Below, one piece after another: positions 33,101 through 44,900 of a stretch of DNA of 64,000 nt. The stretch is from Lytechinus variegatus (taxonomy: Eukaryota > Echinodermata > Echinoidea > Temnopleuroida > Toxopneustidae). How positions within the stretch are numbered: the stretch's first letter is position 1; the number at the start of each line of letters is the position of its first letter. The notes under the pieces are model-generated. The model was not told where the DNA came from. It worked only from the letters and a program-made list of their open reading frames with translations, and did no database searches. The translations under genes were made by a program, and so were the position numbers. Location of the stretch: NCBI RefSeq assembly GCF_018143015.1, contig NC_054741.1, positions 13,143,736-13,207,735 of the forward strand. The letters run 5' to 3'.

Positions 33101-33915
33101 AATAAATCTGCAAAATTTCAAAATCATTCAACTGTGAGGCGGAGTTAAATTTCCAAAGGCTTTCTAAAAGGCAGTTGCGATCATTTTTTTTTACATGAAC
33201 CTGAAATATGATTGTATTCAAACGTATTATTTCTTTCTTTTCTATAAAAATAAACATATGAGGTTTAAAGAACAATCACAGTTATATTGTATATAAGCAA
33301 TAGAGGTATAAAATCATTTTACATCTGGACAATGCGCCATAAATATAGATATTCATTAACGAATGTTAAACATTTAATTATTATCAGAATGTATGCAACC
33401 ATTTAATTCCTAGGTTATCCGATATTTATGAAAGTCAGGAGTTACATGGATTTATCACCTTGAAATTGAATTTTAAGTGTTGTCCCTTTAATGAATGGTT
33501 GTAGCTTTAATAAATAAAAACTCTTTCAAGCACAATCAATAATAAATAGTTTCAAAGTATTGCTTGAAACAGACAAGAAATTGATTGAAAATGGAGACTT
33601 TAACATCACCATCGCTGCTCACTAAGGAATTATTACCTATGATTTTAATTAGGTTGACGAAAGGTGTGAATGTAAGAGAATATACAAGAAATATAAGTAA
33701 TTCATTTATTCGACTAGCTTTAGTGTTTTTTCTTTAAAAATATAATGTATATATAAATCTTGTTCGAATATCTCTCGCAATTTTCCACATCAAAATGTTC
33801 ACATTTATCTACAATTTTAGTTAACATGTTAATCTTATTGCCATACACATCAATGGATAATGATGCATTATAAATCGGAGTGTATATAATCGAAAAAGCT
33901 AACTCATGGTTTTAC
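30112..33915. other. intergenic AT-rich DNA without recognisable genes
   Basis: Both strands were read. There are only short chance frames, a purine-rich patch at 30428-30512 and scattered A/T runs. No splice-consistent exons, repeat ends or RNA gene were recognised. Confidence 0.5.
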
Positions 33916-34873
33916 TATAGACCAATTTCACAACGTGAGAGGGCAGCAGACTGGTCGCCATGCTGCGGTGGGCGAATCAACTTTTATAGTACACAAGTCA
34001 ATAGGGTATTTGGTACATTCGTTCGATTTTTTTTTATTTTGGACCAATTGAGCAGATTTCTTGTAAGATTCACAATGAGCATTAATCGGAGAAGTTCAGG
34101 TCGCAGCTGTGCTGTGTTCAATTGCCACAACAATTGGAGAAAGCTTCAGGATTGGAAGCAAAGTGAATGTGAAATTCACTCGCCTTGGACTCATGAAGCC
34201 TGTTTGTGTGTGAAGCCGTACTCCCTGCATAGGTTTCCAGGCCGTGATGAAATGCGTCGCCAGTGGATAAAAAATATCAACAGAAAGGACTTTCTTCCTT
34301 CCTCTCTGTTTTATTCTCTTTCCTTGCCCCCTCCTTTTGGATACTTATAGGCCTGCATAAAATGTGGTGGTGGTGGTTTTTTTTGTGGGGGGAGGGGGGA
34401 TTTATTTGATCATGCTTAGATGGAAATATCAGTCCCCCCCTCTCTCTCTCTATCTCACACTATCCCTCATCCTCTCTCTCTCCCTCCCACTCTATGTCTC
34501 GTTTACTCTCCCGCTACTCTAACACAATTTACTAGCAACAAGAAGTGAGCTCCCTGATGAAAACCAACAGCGATTCTTGGTCATCATCAACTCACTTTTA
34601 CTGGCAAAACTAAGGGGAAAAAGTAGCCAAAGTGCAAAAATTCATCACACCTTCATCGGTCAGATATGGCCATTGTATTACATCGTCTACCCAGGTGTCC
34701 ATGCTTTATTTTATTGATTTATGATGAAGTTAATGACACAATATCAGAGCTTATCTGTAATCTTTCATTGAATTTGTACACAGAGCCAATCGCGGTCAGC
34801 GCACTTGCCCACCGCAGCAATGGCGTCGCCGATAGAGGGCCAAATACATAAACGGCCGTGAAATTGGTCTATA
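33916..34873 (+). mobile_element. 958-bp inverted-repeat DNA element carrying a THAP-domain ORF
   Basis: The termini are TATAGACCAATTTCAC (33916-33931) and its perfect inverse (34858-34873). A second inverted pair, GCTGCGGTGGGC, lies subterminally (about 33963 and inverted near 34808). If the outer TA is the target duplication, the repeat proper starts TAGACC. The interior has a THAP zinc-finger ORF, a CT-rich patch and about 0.35 kb of unique DNA. THAP fingers bind the ends of several transposon types, including P elements. No catalytic domain remains, so this is a non-autonomous deletion derivative. A sequence-only class assignment is not possible. Confidence 0.7.
34075..34350 (+). CDS. THAP-type zinc-finger ORF inside the transposon, 91 aa, truncated
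   Basis: The frame from ATG 34075 to TAG 34348-34350 encodes MSINRRSSGRSCAVFNCHNN, then CLCVKPYSLHRFPG and RRQWIKNINRKDF. The CAVFNC pair, HRFPG and the following W match a THAP domain (C-x2-4-C, HrFP, W). This version has an insert of about 30 residues with extra Cys and His between the first CxxxxC and HRFPG. The closing C-x2-H-F is missing: after RKDFLPS the frame runs into CT-rich sequence. Such fingers normally recognise transposon ends or promoters. As it stands it would be an incomplete finger and is unlikely to be a host gene. The open frame extends upstream to 33880 across the terminal repeat, but the ATG at 34075 fits the domain best. Confidence 0.6.
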   Translation: MSINRRSSGRSCAVFNCHNNWRKLQDWKQSECEIHSPWTHEACLCVKPYSLHRFPGRDEMRRQWIKNINRKDFLPSSLFYSLSLPPPFGYL

Positions 34874-35099
34874 CATGTATAATGAACAGAAATTCGTTAT
34901 ATTCTTGGAGTAATCAGGCGACAATACCGCCTTGAATAATGATTTACGATACCATGTACACTGTTCAGAAAGAACAGTATCAAAACGACCGTTATGATCA
35001 TGATTGCATAAGGGACGACTGAATACTTAGTAATTAACTACAAGTTTCTTTTAAAAATGAACATAACAAGAGTGGTGAAGATGCAAATATTAAATAGGC

Positions 35100-36022
35100 G
35101 ACGACGGAACTCAGAACATACTTCGCCCCTCTCTCCCCCACATCCACACACCTACACAGATCATTTCTGTGTCGTCGACAATTTGAAGACTATCCATTTC
35201 ATTCACTTTTCGTATTTATACCTCTTACTTTTCTAATTTTTGCAATTCTGCTATCTCCTGCATGCTCATTCATTCACAAATACTCTCCTCCACTACACAC
35301 ACATCCACACGTCTACAACATCATTCTCTCTTGCTCAAAACTGTTGATCCACATAATTCAGTCTAATACTCTTATACCTCTCATATTTGTCTCAGTTTTC
35401 TACCTCCTGCATGCCTACCCTCTCCCAATCACCCCTCTCTCCTACGAACATTCACACAAATACTAAGTTACAAACATCATCACTCTCTTGCTCATAACTA
35501 GGGAGCTTTCGCAACAATTACACAGACTCTTTATAGAACGTAGATAATCTGTTGTCAATTGCCCTTCATGACAAATGAAGTCTTTATGGAGGGTCGGTAA
35601 ATCGAAACACCAGTGTCGTCCGTGACTCTGGACAAACGACATAATTATTTGCGATTTTTAGTCAGCTCTGAAGCGTCGGACGAAACTGCTGTTCCACTGC
35701 AAAGACCCTCGACAAAAATTTCATGATAACGGGACTTGTTTTTCAATGCATTTGCTGCTTGGAAGGATTTATTCCGTGAAGCTGAGCAAAAACTCAGTAT
35801 TGTTTAATCTAATTGAACAGAATAAAACTTCTGCCACACCACGCTTTTCCCATTCTTCCAAGCACCGGTCTGTCCCTTCTCGTCGGCTCGCTCCAGTATG
35901 GAGGTATATAGAACACATCTGATCCAAAACAAGCTCTCGTTCATTCGCCAACACACACACACACGCGCGCGCACACACACACCCACACACATCCTTCAAC
36001 CCACCCAAACAGGCTCACACAC
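35100..36022. repeat. CA-rich and pyrimidine-rich low-complexity DNA with (CA)n
   Basis: ACACACACAC with CACGCGCGCG at 35952-35992 and loose CACACATCCACAC phrases from 35140 onward. Cys/Val-rich open frames on the minus strand are translations of (TG)n. No gene was seen. Confidence 0.6.
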
Positions 36023-36029
36023 ACCCATT

Positions 36030-36124
36030 GGCGGCGGAAGCCAATAAATTTAGGGGGTGTCCAACTGAAATTTTGGGATGGACACATGTAAAAAATAGGA
36101 CAAGCGCCCCAAAAATTTTTGAGA

Positions 36125-36160
<36 letters not shown>

Positions 36161-36246
36161 TCATCAACCTAAATTTTAGGGGGGGACAACACACGTGTCA
36201 AGGGGGTCCACGTGAATTTAGGGGGGGACGCAGGAAAAAATTGACA

Positions 36247-36289
<43 letters not shown>

Positions 36290-36382
36290 ATCAAAACAAA
36301 ATTTAGGGGGGGAACGTCCCCCCCACCTAAAATTTAGGGGGGGACACGTCCCCCCCGTCCCCCCGCTTCCGCCGCCTATGCA
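36030..36382. mobile_element. element with GGCGGCGGAAGC ends and two poly(A)/G-rich internal units
   Basis: GGCGGCGGAAGC near 36031 is mirrored by GCTTCCGCCGCC near 36365-36376. Inside, the phrase AAATTTAGGGGGGGACA recurs at least four times, and two A runs (36128-36158 and 36250-36286) each follow GACAAGC or GAGAAGC. The right third is itself a small palindrome (GGGGGGGAACGTCCCCCC). There is no coding potential. It looks like a non-autonomous element grown by duplication of a unit of about 120 bp. Confidence 0.65.
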
Positions 36383-36530
36383 CACCCCTCAAACACCTTA
36401 TGCCCCACATCGACACTTCTGCACACACCACCCATTCTTGCTAAAGATTTTTTTGTTTTCACAAAATTAAATGTCCACTGCCATACCTTTCGCGCTTTGC
36501 TTGTTTATCATACTTTATGTTTGCACCCTT

Positions 36531-36929
36531 TTAAAGGTCAAGTTCACCCCAGACAAATGTTGATTTGGATAAGTAGAGAAAAATCAAACTAGCATAATTG
36601 AAAATTTCATCAAAATCGGATTCTAAAGTTTCGCTTATTTTTTCCCAAAACAGTTATAGTCACAACTCAGTGACATGCAAATGAGACAGTCGATGATAAT
36701 AAGGGCCAACTTGACTGAATCATGAAAAAGCATTGAAATAATGCTAATTCCACATGTTCGTCATCAGTCTCCTCGTTTGCATACCGACCAGGATGTGCAT
36801 ATGAAATTTTAAAATGTCATAACTTTCTCAATTTACATCCGATTTTGATGAATTTTTAATGTTATGCTTGTTGGATTTTTTCTCTTCCTATTCAAAGAAA
36901 TCTTTTTTTGGGTTAGACTTGTCCTTTAA
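36531..36929. mobile_element. MITE family D, full copy (TTAAAGGTCAAG / CTTGTCCTTTAA ends)
   Basis: The left arm has AAAGGTCAAGTTCACCCCAG, then AGAGAAAAATCAA, AGCATAAT and TTTCATCAAAATCGGAT. The right arm has the same blocks inverted, ending GGGTTAGACTTGTCCTTTAA. Arms are about 100-110 bp with moderate divergence, total about 0.4 kb. A half-copy is at 14105-14185. Confidence 0.7.
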
Positions 36930-37392
36930 TTTTTTTCTCTTTCGCTCCCATATACAACCACACACCTTCACACATCACTTTTCGTCTCCCTCTACACACC
37001 TCTCTTTGTGACCACCCATCACATCAGTACCCACGCTCATACTTTTACAAATAAAGGCACGCACACACATCAGCACACCCACAACACGCACCCTGAAAGA
37101 ACACACAGCTATAAATGTACTTAAACAATCACACCCTCTCTCGTCCTCTTTGATTCTTTCTTGACGTAAATGTACCCATGCACGCACATTCTCAGCATCA
37201 CCCTCTTTGTTACACACCCACACCCTCACCGACAAGGCAGTATGCACCCGTACTAACACATAACGGTATCAAATTAAGACCCCCACCCATGCACACCCAT
37301 AGCTTCACCTTTCACCCTCTCTTTCACACTAACACACACACACACGCGCACGCGCGCACCCCTGCATTACCCCCTCATTCTTTCTGGCACAA

Positions 37393-37427
37393 TGATAGTG
37401 AGAGTCTTGTGACAAGACTCACTATCA
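37393..37427. repeat. perfect-arm hairpin
   Basis: GATAGTGAGAGTCTTGT is followed directly by ACAAGACTCACTATC, a stem of about 15 bp with one bulge. It lies in CA-rich intergenic DNA. It is probably a small transposon relic. Confidence 0.5.
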
Positions 37428-37429
37428 TC

Positions 37430-38721
37430 ACCATTCACCACTCCTTTCCCATCTTTCAGACGAGCTTTCCCCCTCTATATTTCTGCTGTTATTCGGTTGC
37501 TTATATCCAGTAGAAAAAACACATTCAAGCTACGAGCCGTAGCAATAATCTAATAATCATTGAAGCATGAAACTAAAAACAATGAATCAAGCACTATAGC
37601 TGCCTTGCGTTTCACTGGACGGGACTCGCAACACAATCAATGTACATTCTACTTTAACAACAGCTGCATACAATATTTCATTACTAGAAATTTTCCATTC
37701 CTATATCATCAATATCATTTCCTAAGAGGGCAATCAATTTTTATGAGTCAGTCATGTGACGAGAATGTTTTTAAATCTGTGCAAATACGGGATGCATAGC
37801 GGTGACACAGGATGTTATTGGGTGGCTGACTATTAAGCTTTACCACCCCATGATTTTGAAACTTGTAACTTCAGGCCAACCCCACTATTTCAGGTCCCTT
37901 TTATTTGTGAGGTCAGCAATATGTAATGTTAGATGTTCTTTATGAAAAATTAAAATGTTAGTACAAAACATTGTCTCCTTTTCGCTCATGATGCATAATG
38001 AAACTCACTCTGACACGATAGAGCGAGTTCGCTTGTAAACTAGAGTAATGTCAGATATTACATTACGAACACACATCGCATCGGAGACTGTTATATCAAC
38101 AGAAGTAATCTCGCGTATCAGAATGATCTTTACCATGTAACTCGTTTTAAATACTTCCAGTTACAGATATGATTCTTCTCTGCCAATCACAAATTCTGCT
38201 CCAAATGCCATGATCACCTCTACCAACATGCTGAGCACATGCAGAGAATGATACAAATGTGTGTAGTTGTGACGTCAAACACAGACCCTCGGTCATGTCG
38301 GTCCGTTGAGTTTTATCCGTCTTGGAAAGCTTGCAACAACGGAACTGTGAAGTATATTGCAATCGCAGCGATACAATGTTCCACGAGATTGCTACAGCAG
38401 ATGTACTTATCCCCTTGTCGCATTACATCCCGATGTTGTTTTTTACTTAACGTCTGGACTAGTGGTTCTGAGCTGAGACCCATTTAACGGTTGACTCTTA
38501 ACGATTTCTCAATGATGACATAACTCTTTCTTTACTTACAAATTAAGATGCCCCAAACTCTGCTTTTCATTCATTTTCAAAATGTCTCGATACTTCCTCT
38601 AGGAACACATAATTGTAGTGTACATAGTCCATAACCGCAGTCACAAACACACGGAATTGGGAGTTTTGAATTTTTCCACAAAGGAGAAGGTAAAAGTCAT
38701 TTCTCTTTCACCAAATTGTCT
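37430..38721. other. probable 3' UTR/downstream region of the GPR158-like gene
   Basis: No further exon is recognised downstream of the minus-strand stop at 38722. An AATAAA on the minus strand falls near 37900 (TTTATT on plus), which would allow a UTR of about 0.8 kb. I searched for coding for the VCPWE tail motifs of vertebrate GPR158 and saw none. Confidence 0.3.
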
Positions 38722-38964
38722 TCAAATCCAATCTCCTTTAGTCGAAGCGCTATTAGTCCTGCCGTTGTTGACTGTATAAGTCACCTCGGCCACTCCGTTG
38801 GAAGCACAACTGAGCTCGTGCTCGTTCGAGTCTATCAGCATTTGTTCTGTGGCTCGGGCCGCTTCGGCCATAGCGGTGAGCTTGCGGGTCAGGTGAGGGT
38901 TGCCAACTACCATGTTCCTTGTTTTCAGGAGTTCCAGCTGCGTATATAGTCTCTTGAGTTCTTC
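38722..38964 (-). CDS. GPR158: GPR158-like terminal exon: coiled coil and short tail
   Basis: The acceptor TTGTAG precedes GAAGAACTC at 38964; the stop is TGA at 38722-38724; 80 codons plus stop. EELKRLYTQLELLKTRN with NPHLTRKL is the conserved helix after TM7 in the GPR158/179 family. The rest (MAEAARATEQMLIDSNEH to KGDWI) is polar and unfamiliar. It starts in phase 0, as the preceding exon demands. Confidence 0.87.
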   Translation of the reverse strand, partial: EELKRLYTQLELLKTRNMVVGNPHLTRKLTAMAEAARATEQMLIDSNEHELSCASNGVAEVTYTVNNGRTNSASTKGDWI

Positions 38965-41900
38965 CTACAAGTCAGGTGTGTTGATAGAATGGAGTTGGAG
39001 AGAGGAAGAAGGAAAAGGGAAAGTAAAAGAAACATTTAAATGCGTAATGAGATAACAACCCCCCCTCAAAAAAATACTTAAGATTATGTAAGAGCGTAGA
39101 TACTCAAGATTGTAAATCCATGCTTCATAATTTACTCCAATCTATCAACGCTTGTTGGAGAATGAAAATGAAAATCCATATTTATTGTTTAAAATAAACA
39201 TAAAATGAAATACTCCGAAATTTGCTTTGCCCGCAGCAGCCGCTGTGCAATGCCAGATCGACGAGGCTCTATCCCTTTAATAGTTAAACTTGATAATAAA
39301 AATGATAATACTAATAATGATGATAATAATGATAATAATAAAAAAAAATCATCATAAAGCACACAATAAACAGGTATACTCTATATGCGCTTTACAATAG
39401 AGAACAATACATATCATAAAAAGGAATGTATGCCTACATATACAGTTTTACTATTACACACATATTGATATATACACAGATATGAAATCTGTATAATTCA
39501 AATATATATATGCTCCTTATTAATAACCGAATCTTTTAGGGCTTGCAATCGGAATTGAGTCAATTGTATGTTCGGACTAAATTAAAAGGGTATATACCCC
39601 TGCAATCGTACGATAGATATTGCATTTTTAAAAATTTATTTGCCTTCCATTTTGTTCTGCAGTTGACCGCTAGAATAATCGTAAATTTGGTCAGCATAGA
39701 TCAAATCTGATATGTTTATGTTATATGTTTCGATAATATTGTTTTGATCAAGCAACGATTTGTTATAGTGACCATGATTCAAAGAAGAACGCAATGTAAC
39801 CTGAAAGTATTCCTAGAGATCAAGTCTGATAACTTTATTTTACCCATTAATCTTGATTTAATTAAATGGCGAATTCATATCGCATTTAGTCACTACTACA
39901 TGTATATACGAAGATGTGACCTTTTTGAAGCACACTTCTAGAGTTCCTGAAATATCGTTGAAAAAACTTGATTAAGGAGGAGAAAAAGCGAATCCATGAT
40001 TGGATTGCTTTAGAAAAAGCTCTTTTGAAATAAGTGTTTATTCTCATCAGTTCCCTTACGGGCTTTCTTCAAAATAGAAAAGAAATAAACTCGTTTATAA
40101 ACGGATATCAAAGAATAAAATGTCTTAGAATGTACCCAAGAGCACGAGATTAGAATAAGGTAAATCCCGGTGGCGAATGACTTGTTATCGTTGGAGATGA
40201 CTGTCCCAGTTTTTACGTATCGAATACCTGGCTGATAGAATTACCCATGTTTGCCAAAGTCGGTGGGATGTGGGCCAAAAGTCCCTTGCGAATCGTTGCA
40301 AAGTACAAAGGTTTTCTTTTCCTCGTTTTATGTCAAAGCCCTTCTCAGAAGCCCATTAAAGAGTAAATTGAAGATGGAGGCAGGAAATAGCGACGGTGTG
40401 GATACCTATTTTCTTTTGGATACATTGTCATTCAATCTCAATCAGAATGTGGATCAACAACTAGGTAAAAGATTTAAAATATCCAGAGCTTTTCGTGATA
40501 ACATTCATCCGTCATCCATATTCGAAATGTTATTATTGTTGGAAAATAGATGAATGCAATGGATTTGAATATTTTTCAAAATAGTCTGTCTTTGTGGAAA
40601 ATATAAATAACAGATGCAAATCTTTTTCTTCCTTTTTGTGAAATAGTGACACAGTGCTTGCTAATCAAAACCAAGTATCGAAATATTGGTGATCATGATA
40701 TAAATGATAACCTACGTTAGCTGCATGAAGTAGATATTTTGCATATTTTAAAAAATAAATGTGCTTTTTATGTATCTATATTGTTTAGTACAGAATCAAA
40801 GCACATTAACACTTAATGACTTAAGTCTAACTTAATTCTGTAAAAATGTAATCTTCAGTATTGATACTCACTTGAATATCTACTTGGTTGAGCGGTTTTT
40901 CTTCATGCTTCACCATGAGGCCTTGTGACGAGAGTGAGTTAGTTGCATCCCACGTCCTCTGTCTAAGACCAGTAGTGCCAGTTTTCATACGGCTATCCGT
41001 CTTATCCCCTTTGCCGTGTAATACAAGATAGCACTAGACAAATAAGAAGACAAAATGTATGAATATACAATAGAACATAACAATAAACCCATATAGTTTC
41101 GTTGAGCAAAATGTGAAAAACTCTGAAATACAAACAAGATACAGTGAACCTTATTTCAAACAAAATCCGATCCAGAACACAGAGTTTAGTGATATGCTAA
41201 ATGAAATGGCCAATCAAAAACCATTGTGTGATACACTAGTGTGTGTCTCATTCCCCCTGCATTGATTTCAATCACCTTGGAGACAAGTTAATGAGTCATT
41301 TGACCTTGAAATGTTTTCTGTCTTTGGTCTAGTAAAACATGCCAATGTGATGTATTTTCGTAATTCTTATTCATGAGAGGTATGCGTAGGAATCTTTTCC
41401 AAGAATATTATTGGGCACTACTAGAAAATGCAAAAAAAAGGAATCAAAAAGTACACATCTACATGTACATACCTCTTTATAAAAAAATAAAAAGTTCCTT
41501 AACACTAAACAGGTTGAGATAGATTTGATTCTTTTTCTTGATCAGCAGAACACCTCCTTGGAGAAATAATATACATGCGTCATTCGTACGTGAGGTTCTC
41601 TCAGTAAAGAGACTGTGATCACATTCGAGATGTGAATTTGACATCATGCACTATATCACTGGAGAAGGGCTCGCATTTATTCATTATTTCCTGTTTTGAA
41701 TTAATTTTCATCATACTCCACGCATACACCATAGGGGCGATTAGAGTTCTCAATACCTCCCAGCTTATAGTCAAAGGGGGATGATAATTATTATTTCCAG
41801 GTATTCATTATCTTTAAAATTCATATCATTTCAATAGTGGAATAGTCCTCAAGGGTGGCCAAAGCATTAATGTTGATGTCATAACATATTGACAATAGAC

Positions 41901-44900
41901 ACTTCTTTCCGCACCGGATACAGAAAGGCATCTTATATTATTATTTAAATATTACAAAGGTTAGGTTCTAATGGTATATTGACATAAAACATTATTATCA
42001 ACATATTCAATAAGATAATATAAGAAGTTCCATTTTCTTTGAAAAAAATATTAGTCGAAGCTCCAGGGCTTCCCGTGGAGGAGGGGGTGGGAAATATCCA
42101 CAAGGCCAGTACTATTGTTTTTCCTTGTAATATCTTCGTTCTTTCTTAAATTGAAAGGTTAAAGTTTACTCCCCACATACAATAATGTACTGCATTTATC
42201 ATAATGTATAAATAATTAGGTTGTTTGGGGATATGTGCAAGGTTAATTGTGATAGATATACTTTGAATAATAACGGGGGGGGGGGGTAATGGCGAAGCAG
42301 CAAACAAATGGACTGACACTATCAACTGTAAATCAAATGCTCTGGATTTTACAGACACATAGACAAACATATCCTCCAAACACTCTCTCAATCTCTCTCT
42401 CTCCCTCCCTCACACACACACATACACACACAAACACAATCTGAGCCCCCAGCGCACATCATGTACACCTGATGTACACTTAACCAAGTAAACTTATATC
42501 ACATTTAAGCTTTACTGAAATAACCACCACAAAAAACGGCGGGACAACCAATAATTGGACCTCAAGGATGGTCAACGTATTCTTGACCATTAATCAGGAA
42601 AGGTTCAAAGGTGATATGCTTAACCTGTTTATCTATAAGAAGCATCCACTTCATTCCAGACGCGAATCATATCCGCAAGCTATCATGACCGCGATTAAAT
42701 TCTCCTTCAGGGGAATCTCCAAAGAACCTATTATGATTTGTCAGAAGTCCGATTCTGATAGTATTTACCTCTATTGAGCCTCCTCTGGGGACACCCAAGT
42801 TCCAAACGATGACAAATATGATGATTGAGGAGATGGATGATGGTGAGTGATATTATGAAAAGGGTCAAGAAGGAAGAACAAGATGGGATTGACCCATTTG
42901 GACACCCGATACCGGGTAATATTTCAAAAAAAACAGCCTGGAGGGGGTATTTCTCGCATGACAATCACCTGACAATTGTGAATATCTGGTCTGACCACTT
43001 AAGAGGGTGTCAATTTTCCCGCCATAACGCGATGGTTCCTATTTGCTTCGCGTCAAGTATTGTCATCGTCTGCCGGAAGGGATTGGGTTATAACTTCATT
43101 GGATGGTGTCAAATTCGTCATTTATAAACATACTTCAGTATAAAGTTGGATGAATTACGATGAACACTATATCTTCTCTCTTTGCAAGATCGGCATACAA
43201 TAGTGTCCGCTCTCAAAAGTGCAATATACCTGTGATACCTTGCAATCGCGACGGGGACTGATCCTATATACAACACAGAAAATCTATTGAACATGCCCGT
43301 CATAAATCACAGTGAACAGCTGAGAGTTCTTTGTCGAAAATTTTTGAACCGGCGCAGCTGATCGTCGTAAGACTCTGAACTTACAAAAAAGAAAAAGAAA
43401 ATAAGCTCTTTGTCCTGGGTCCACGACGAAACTGTTGCTTTGCTTCAACGATTTTTGTTTACTAAGACCGCTTAATCATGAATGGCTTTAGACAAAAGAT
43501 TTTGTAGGATCTGCCACGCTTGCAGAAACTGCCTATTTCACAGGAACGAAACAGTCAGAAGATGTAGTCTTTTATTACATTGGTCGAGCTGGAAGAAAAG
43601 CGATCTAATGCACAATATATGAAAAACTGCTATCTACGTGAGATATGAACATTGCAGAATGCGTCGTGTCCTCCACATATATTATCGTCTTATGGCTTTG
43701 TATCAAGAAGATCACACAAAAATATTACCGTCCAGACTTCAAACGATATTGGGCTTTCAACCACTCCACAAAAATGCGTAGACCACCACATCTTCCATGT
43801 CTTTTCTCTACTGCTAAAGACCTTCTATAGTGAATTATAATAATATTGTTGCATTTATAGAGCGCTTTAAATTAGTTAGAAGAATCATTGAATTATAATC
43901 GTTAATTTCATTCGAGTACGTATGGGCAATGAGAAGAAAGTTATTCTTCTGCATGATGTAGAATTACAAAATAATTGAAATTATCTCCAGCATGAAGCAT
44001 CTACTGTTCTCTGAAAACACTAAAAAGAAGACATGGAAATTCCAAATTGGGTGCGGCACAGACTTTTCAATTAAACCATAAGATTGATTAAGTAAGGAAT
44101 ACTATATCTTTAAGGTCTATTACGTACTGTGTCTTCAGAACAAAATTCTACGGTCTAAATAATAAATATTTAGAACATTTATGACGCATGTATTCACAAA
44201 GGTTTACTTACATGTACATGGGTCAATATATTAAACAAGGGGCAACCCATAGACAGATAAGACAGATGTCGAATTCATACGCAGCTTAGAAAATCAAACT
44301 AATAAAAATGTCTATGAAAAACTGATATATATTTTACATGGATATTTACAATTAGAATTAAAATTAGAATCTGGACATTATTGACAGTGCTGGGAACATG
44401 TTAGTTGAATATGACGATTTAAGTTATTGCTTTCATATTTGTTTCAAGCTTTTGTATAGGCAATTTTAAACCTTGCATAACTTGATCTTATACAGACATT
44501 AAATGCCTGCATCTTCTGAAATACTCAACGATTTTTTTGCGATAGTAGATTAGTCCTGCTTTTGAAATAACTCTTCGATTTACGAGGTTTCTTAATAAAA
44601 CCACTACGATTCTGGGCAACAATACTCTGAAAGTTCAATGTTGTTTCTTATTCCTTCTTGAAGATTATATTTATGATTTACATTTGGAAAGCCCTGTAAT
44701 AAACATCAATTGAAATTAAAAAGAGAATCCATCAGTTACAACTCTCCTGAGATAATTCATAAAACAATTCACAGGTCTACACACGACCCAAGTACACCGA
44801 CATTCATCCTATTCTCTAGGTTTGTCTTTCCCAGAACAACATTTGAGGTTCAATTCAACAGTTCGATTCAACGACAAAGGTTGTTTCACGAAATGGGAAT

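Noticed and set aside
35769-36129. Overlapping Cys/Val-rich minus-strand frames
   Set aside because: They come from (CA)n/(TG)n repeats and neighbouring low-complexity DNA.
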